NCBI GenBank assembly: GCA_033026295.1
Contig: CM065184.1
Location: forward strand, 2,565,001 to 2,629,000
Direction of reading: 5' to 3'
DNA from: Channa striata
Lineage: Eukaryota; Chordata; Actinopteri; Anabantiformes; Channidae
DNA length: 64,000 nucleotides
A model generated the notes under the pieces. It was not told the DNA's origin and searched no databases. It saw nothing but the letters and a program-made list of their open reading frames with translations. The translations under genes were made by a program, and so were the position numbers. Positions 59,667 to 64,000 of this stretch are shown here, piece by piece; position 1 is the first letter of the stretch; each line of letters opens with the position of its first letter.

Positions 59667-60369
59667 TTTTGTAACTTATGTCAGATGAGTGGTCCCCAAT
59701 TTGACCTCCTTGCACTTTGAACTCATGTCGGTGGATGTAAGGGAGGTCCCTTAGCGACATTATCTGTTCAGGTGGGTCGCGTGTGGTTACTTTGGGCTGT
59801 GGGTTACAGTAAGATGAGGTACTGCAATATGAAGCAGGTTCTGCAAGTGTGGTCTGTGCTACTGTCTGTGGTGTGGGCACGTTTACAAGCTGTGACAATT
59901 TCTTGCTTAAATCTTCATAACTCAAAAGCATTTTCTGAACATCATCGGCCAAAACATTACTACCATCAGCATTACTTGGAACAATTACATCAGCAGATGG
60001 TGCGTTGGCTGCAACTCCTTCTGCTAGTTCAACAGGGGGAGAGGTAACCGGTTCAAATGGTGGTTTTAAATTTACTCTAGGCTCGTGTAATATAGCACCA
60101 CAGTTAAGTTCTACAATGTCATCAACAACATCTTTCAGAACCAATAGTTCACTCATACCACTGTCTTCTGAGTCTAAGAGATCCTTACTGTACATGAAAG
60201 CATGGATGTACTCAAAACACCCCTCTGCATCTCCACTGGAGAGCTCTGACGGATCTTTGCCTGGAACTGAGCCAACCTTGAGAGCGATCTGGAAAAGTTC
60301 ATCTGGGGGAAGTGAAAACAGGCTTTTCCTGATGTCCCACACCAGGCTCTTCCTTTCACTGTCAGCCAT
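59659..60369 (-). pseudogene. Gag, N-terminal part
   Basis: It starts at ATG 60369 in a good Kozak context (CCACATGG), 131 nt after the primer binding site. The N-terminus (MADSERKSLVWDIRKSLFSL) is followed by an acidic region, a Pro/Ala/Ser-rich linker and a conserved-looking LRDLPYIHRHEFKVQGGQIG segment that belongs with the capsid of this fish Gypsy group. The frame runs out at TAG about 59659, where the homologous protein continues in the +1 frame, so a one-base indel around 59660-59690 has broken Gag. The N-terminal domain fold is not identified. Confidence 0.85.
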
Positions 60370-60500
60370 GTGGATGTTTCCGGTTACAGCAGTTCACCGC
60401 AACAAACCACCTCTATTCACAAGCACCAGCGTTTCACCAGTGGCCCTCTGTCGCAGGTTCAGTATGTTTTAGGATCAGCTCTCGTCAACACGAAGAGCCG

Positions 60501-60518
60501 ATCCCGGACGAGCCCCCA
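60501..60518 (-). other. Primer binding site, tRNA-Pro type
   Basis: The - strand reads TGGGGGCTCGTCCGGGAT, the 18-nt complement of the 3' end of tRNA-Pro, as used by murine leukaemia virus. It begins 6 nt after the end of the 5' LTR. Minus-strand DNA synthesis would be primed here. Confidence 0.93.
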
Positions 60519-60524
60519 AAAATC

Positions 60525-61508
60525 TGTTACAGGCCTCGTAGTTGAGGACTGTGTGCAGATATATTTGTTGTCTATGGTACCTGTAAACAACAGTAAAATT
60601 ATGAGACGGCACGACAACAGTCTGTTCGTTTCCCTTGCTTCAGCCAGACTTTATTACTCAAGTAAGCGTTTACATTCGAGTAACATAGTTACATGATAAC
60701 TGTACTTTCCTAACAAGAATGTTCTTTGTCTGTGTCTTACCCTTCTCTTGTTCAAACAAAATCAAATCAAATTAAATCACAGTTTCTGTGCCTAAAGTAC
60801 TTCCAGTAATGCAAAGAAAATAAATGTTTATCATTACGAAGATTACTTAACAATTTCACCTTTAAGTGCCAACGTATTATCCAATGCACCTCGTGGTGAG
60901 CTACTGTCTGCTTTATACCATTAGCAGGATGTATAATCGTTTGAGCAAATACTGGATCTGGCAAATGCATGAAGTTCCCCAAAAACTAATTCAAACTGTG
61001 TTACTGCCTGTACAAACAAAGCAAAATCACTCGACACAGGTACAGCGATCACAAACAAACATTTGTCAAGTTTCAACATAACAGAAGCCATCAAATGAAA
61101 GAAAATATCCAAAAGATATGCCAATACGGGCATTAGGTAGGCCAAGCTAACCTAGCTTCTCTAACATTAGCATACTGGCCACATCGTGCTCAAAACAAGT
61201 TCACTACATTTCCTAGTGACACAACAGAAAGGAATATTCACTCTATTCAAAAGAGGATTCTCGATGTATATCTGTGCTTTGTTTTTGTACTGTTACTGAC
61301 CTGTAAACAACAGTAAAATTATGAGACGGCACGACAACGGTCTGTTCGTTTCCCTTGCTTCAGCCAGACTGAAGTAGAGAGCGAGCCTGAGGCCGCTACC
61401 GCCGTCACACTTGGGAGACGAGGCCCCCTCATGGCGAAAGTGGGCACTACTTCCCTAAACAGATATTCGTACATACACATACGTGACCACTCGGCACGGT
61501 GCGTCACA
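60525..61508 (-). repeat. 5' LTR (984 bp) with promoter and polyadenylation signals
   Basis: Direct repeat of 53375-54361. In - orientation TATAAA is at 60917-60912, about 590 bp into the LTR, and AATAAA is at 60655-60650. This gives a U3 of about 620 bp, an R of roughly 250 bp and a short U5. The 72-bp duplicated block is at 61299-61370 (U3) and 60579-60650 (R/U5), the latter with one substitution. If active, this promoter would produce transcripts antisense to inpp5a. Confidence 0.93.
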
Positions 61509-61512
61509 TGCA
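61509..61512. repeat. Target-site duplication, right copy (TGCA)
   Basis: Matches the four bases before the left LTR (53371-53374). Confidence 0.75.
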
Positions 61513-61602
61513 CAATATCCATCCATTTATTCACTGATCCACCCCCTGCAAAAAAACCCACCCTGAAGTGAGGTGAATGGGGATATATTTTTCCCCATTT
61601 AT

Positions 61603-61665
61603 ACACACACACACACACACCCACACACACACATATGTGTACATACATATATATATATAGGTATA
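61603..61665. repeat. CA-rich and TA-rich simple repeat
   Basis: (AC)n at 61603-61630 with one interruption, then an AT-rich run with ATATATATATA at 61650-61660. Confidence 0.9.
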
Positions 61666-61749
61666 TTCCTCCCAGGTGTTAAAGCACCTTAAAATAAATT
61701 CATGTGAAGTTAACTGATTGATGATGACTTTCTATTTGGCTTTTCCTCT

Positions 61750-62760
61750 ATAGGGAGAATATTTGATTTTAATTGGAACTAAAATGGCCAAACAGTCTAT
61801 ACGTGTCTTAAGAATGGAAGGTTATTTTCTAGGATATATAACCAAGAAATTAAATCTTTCTTTAAATGGCGTACACTATAGTCTCCAAAAACTTGCAACT
61901 GGATCCAGTCAGTGCAAAAGATTCAGGAAAAGGCCCAAGTGCACATTTGCCCAAGAAGACAAGTACTTCTGAATGTCCTCAATTAAAAACCCACACCGTA
62001 CTGCTTCTGAATTTATCGCTGAATAAAACAGGAGAGAAACTATCGTGCACAGACACTCTACATAGTAGACGTAGGTCAGCTGACCTTGTGGGCAGAGTTG
62101 CCAAGACAAAAAACCGCTACTAAGCCTTGCAAATCGTAAGAAAAATTTAAAGTGAGCCAAGATGCACAAAAAGTGAACTTCAGATGACTGAAACAAAGTA
62201 AAGTCTGAGGTGTTTGAATTAAAGTGAAGAATGTTTCGGAAGCAGAGCTCAGGAAGACACAGCAGATGCCTGTCCAGCACCATCCGTGAGGCAGAAAGCT
62301 GGAAATGTGGTGATTTGGAGATACTTTGGCAATTGGAGCATGGCCAGTCTGCCTCATGTGCAAGGCATCCATACTGAAGATGCATTCCCGTAATGACTGA
62401 CTGGGAATAACTTCATTTTGCAGCATGACAATGACCCCAAGCGTTCTCGGTTGGGTGAGAATTATCTGGGGAAGAAAGTTGCTTCTAGAAAACTCTCAGT
62501 AAGCAGATGTGAATCTCATTGGGCTGGCGTGGGAGAAGCTGGTCTGAAGCCTTTGGAAACACTGCCCAGCCAGCTCAGCAGACCTTTGGGAAGTTCTGCA
62601 GAAGTGCTGGGAGGAAATCACACCTACTTGCATATCTGCAAAATAATGCCGCAGATTTGTCAGGACAGTTTTTTTTTTTTTGCTAAACGTAAAATTTATA
62701 AAGCACATTTGCTTTGACTATTATTCTGTGTATTATTCCATTATAAATACTTTGTGTATG
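61750..62760 (+). pseudogene. Decayed Tc1-like transposase
   Basis: From about 61783 the + strand shows a Tc1 helix-turn-helix start (SIRVLRMEGYFLGYITKKLN, then NGVHYSLQKLATGSS and RKRPKCTFAQEDKY). Later pieces in shifted frames are DLVGRVAKTKNRY (62071-62120), AGNVVIWRYFGNWS (about 62300), and HDNDPKRSRLGENYLGKK (62419-62475), where NDPK holds the second catalytic Asp of the DDE triad. Several frameshifts and stops separate them. The T run and AT-rich sequence at 62668-62750 resemble the 3' end of such elements. It is an old DNA transposon relic next to the LTR insertion. Confidence 0.82.
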
Positions 62761-62861
62761 TCACGATCCATTTACAACCATTTGATTGAATAACACAGAC
62801 GAAAGATAGAAGAAATGAAAAATTGTAGGTGTTTCCAAACTTTCCCTTGGTGTGCGCGCCC

Positions 62862-62883
62862 ACACACACACACACACACACAC
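62862..62883. repeat. (CA)11 microsatellite
   Basis: A pure CA run of 22 bases. Confidence 0.94.
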
Positions 62884-62934
62884 ATCTGCACGTTTCCTGT
62901 GTGTGCGTTGTGAGACCGTGTTTATAAGCAAGAG

Positions 62935-63110
62935 ATGAAGCAAGGGGTCAATCAGTCATACGTGGAGGAAATGGGGCAATCTGGGGCCGGGTGTCAAAGA
63001 AGTGATGGATTTTAATGCTGCGATTGTAGTTAATGGCTCTTTAAATTAAATCGAGATTAAACGTCTCTGGCTGCAGTCAGTGCTGGTATGGGCACTGAGC
63101 AAATCCCCCC
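62935..63110. promoter_or_regulatory. Candidate conserved non-coding element in intron 6
   Basis: Repeat-free, with GGATTTTAATGCTGCGATTG, TTGTAGTTAATGGC and TTTAAATTAAATCGAGATTAAACG. Inference from sequence texture only. Confidence 0.38.
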
Positions 63111-63419
63111 CAGACCCCCACCCTCTCACATACACTCACTCTTCGTCTTGTCCCTCCTCATCCTCTGCGCTCTTATGTATGACTATGTTTCCTCAACTTT
63201 ACATTGACAGATGTGCTACCAGCCCTTAATGGTTGTGTAATTCAATGTACATACAAATTCTGAATATGAAAAGGTATGAATGTGATGCTGAATTTAGTTT
63301 GTCAGTCCTAGCTGCTAATGTACAAGTTTTACATATTTTCAGTTAGTTAAAAAAAAAACATTTTATTTTAATATAAGGTCTTTTTTTTGCTGCCTTGTGA
63401 CACAAATCTAATTCCACTT

Positions 63420-63690
63420 GCTCCTTTCAAAGTCACAATATTGGGATAGAGAGTCATAATTGGGCCCATACATCCTGCGGAGGCAGTATGGATTAATTCA
63501 AGTATGCTAATGTAATTCAATTTGATACAGTTAATCTTGTACTAATGCAGATTGAAGGATGTGAAGCGCTATCAAATACCTCTTAGCCTTTTAATTTGCA
63601 TCTGAGTTTTTAAATAAAATTAGTCAATTTGTAATTATGTGACCTTGCCCATAATTAGTTTATTCATCACTGCAGTTAACTCTCCATTAG
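63420..63690. promoter_or_regulatory. Candidate conserved non-coding element in intron 6
   Basis: Dense homeodomain cores: GGATTAATTCAAG, GCTAATGTAATTCAATTTG, GTACTAATGCAG, TTTGTAATTATGTGACC and CCCATAATTAGTTTATTC, with the octamer ATTTGCAT at 63594-63601. There are no repeats over about 270 bp. Confidence 0.45.
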
Positions 63691-64000
63691 GAGTAACGGA
63701 GAGAGAGCGAAAGAAAAAAAGAGAGAGGCTGAAGGAAAGAGACTTATTTATTTATTCAGAATGAGAACACAACATCAATTTGTCTCTCATTTAATAACCA
63801 GCTTCTTGGTGAATCATGTGCTGTTTGAGAAAGATCTTTAGACTTGTGACAGGATAATTAACTTAGGGTTGGTGGGATCGGATCAGACAGCTGCATACTA
63901 AATGTGTACACTCTGGCTTACTCTAGTTCAATCTGTAACAATGCAGCGTGTTCCGTGTTGTTAAAAATTTAAAAAGATAAGTAACTTGCGAGTTTCGCTT
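63691..64000 (+). other. Intron 6, window edge
   Basis: An AG/A-rich stretch at 63700-63745, then AT-rich sequence. Nothing recognised. Confidence 0.5.

Larger units (their letters stand above)
53375..61508 (-). mobile_element. Ty3/Gypsy-type LTR retrotransposon, 8134 bp, antisense in inpp5a intron 6
   Basis: Two direct LTRs (53375-54361 and 60525-61508) flank gag and pol on the - strand. The pol order is protease, reverse transcriptase, RNase H, integrase, which is the Ty3/Gypsy order, and no envelope gene is seen. A tRNA-Pro primer site follows the 5' LTR, and TGCA duplications flank the element. The LTRs differ by about ten substitutions and a few short indels by eye, so the insertion is fairly recent. 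The coding region carries three in-frame stops, at least three frame breaks and an integrase deletion, so this copy cannot act autonomously. Its antisense orientation to the host gene is the usual outcome for tolerated intronic LTR elements. Confidence 0.95.

Overview
The window is vertebrate, almost certainly teleost fish, nuclear DNA. It is AT-rich, has long stretches without genes, carries many (CA/TG)n microsatellites, contains Tc1-like transposon relics, a tRNA-derived SINE and an LTR retrotransposon, and its only host gene is split into short exons with GT-AG introns.

The host gene is inpp5a (type I inositol polyphosphate-5-phosphatase A), on the + strand. Five consecutive coding exons are present: 8970-9011, 20422-20522, 20855-20942, 46929-46992 and 48583-48686. 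Together they give 399 nt (133 codons) that read without a break and match vertebrate INPP5A from about residue 26 to 158. The first coding exon lies upstream of the window and the exons for the rest of the catalytic domain and the C-terminal prenylation motif lie downstream. Intron 2 is 11.4 kb, intron 3 only 332 bp, intron 4 about 26 kb, intron 5 1.6 kb, and intron 6 runs at least 15.3 kb to the window edge.

The introns hold two kinds of material. One is repeat debris: microsatellites, Tc1/mariner fragments, SINE pieces and a duplicated short dispersed repeat. The other is a series of repeat-free, homeodomain-motif-rich blocks, mainly in introns 4 to 6, that look like conserved non-coding elements. 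In mammals INPP5A sits directly beside NKX6-2, so these are reasonable candidates for long-range enhancers of that neighbour (inference).

The main accessory item is an 8.1-kb Ty3/Gypsy-type LTR retrotransposon (53375-61508) inserted antisense in intron 6. It has about 985-bp LTRs differing at roughly a dozen sites, a TGCA target-site duplication, and a primer binding site matching the tRNA-Pro 3' end. Its gag has a CCHC knuckle and its pol has protease, RT, RNase H and a partly deleted integrase. The gag/pol overlap carries a GGGAAAC slippery heptamer, a 5-nt spacer, an 11-bp stem and a possible pseudoknot, which together predict -1 programmed frameshifting. The copy is defective: three in-frame stops, frameshifts and an integrase deletion. 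Each LTR also contains a 72-bp direct duplication on either side of its promoter region.

Structures outside the standard categories include a 51-bp perfectly paired (two G.U) hairpin in intron 2, a 16-bp perfect palindrome just after the exon 2 donor, complementary GT/CA microsatellite pairs that could fold the pre-mRNA, and a (TG)n-T tract next to the exon 4 acceptor.
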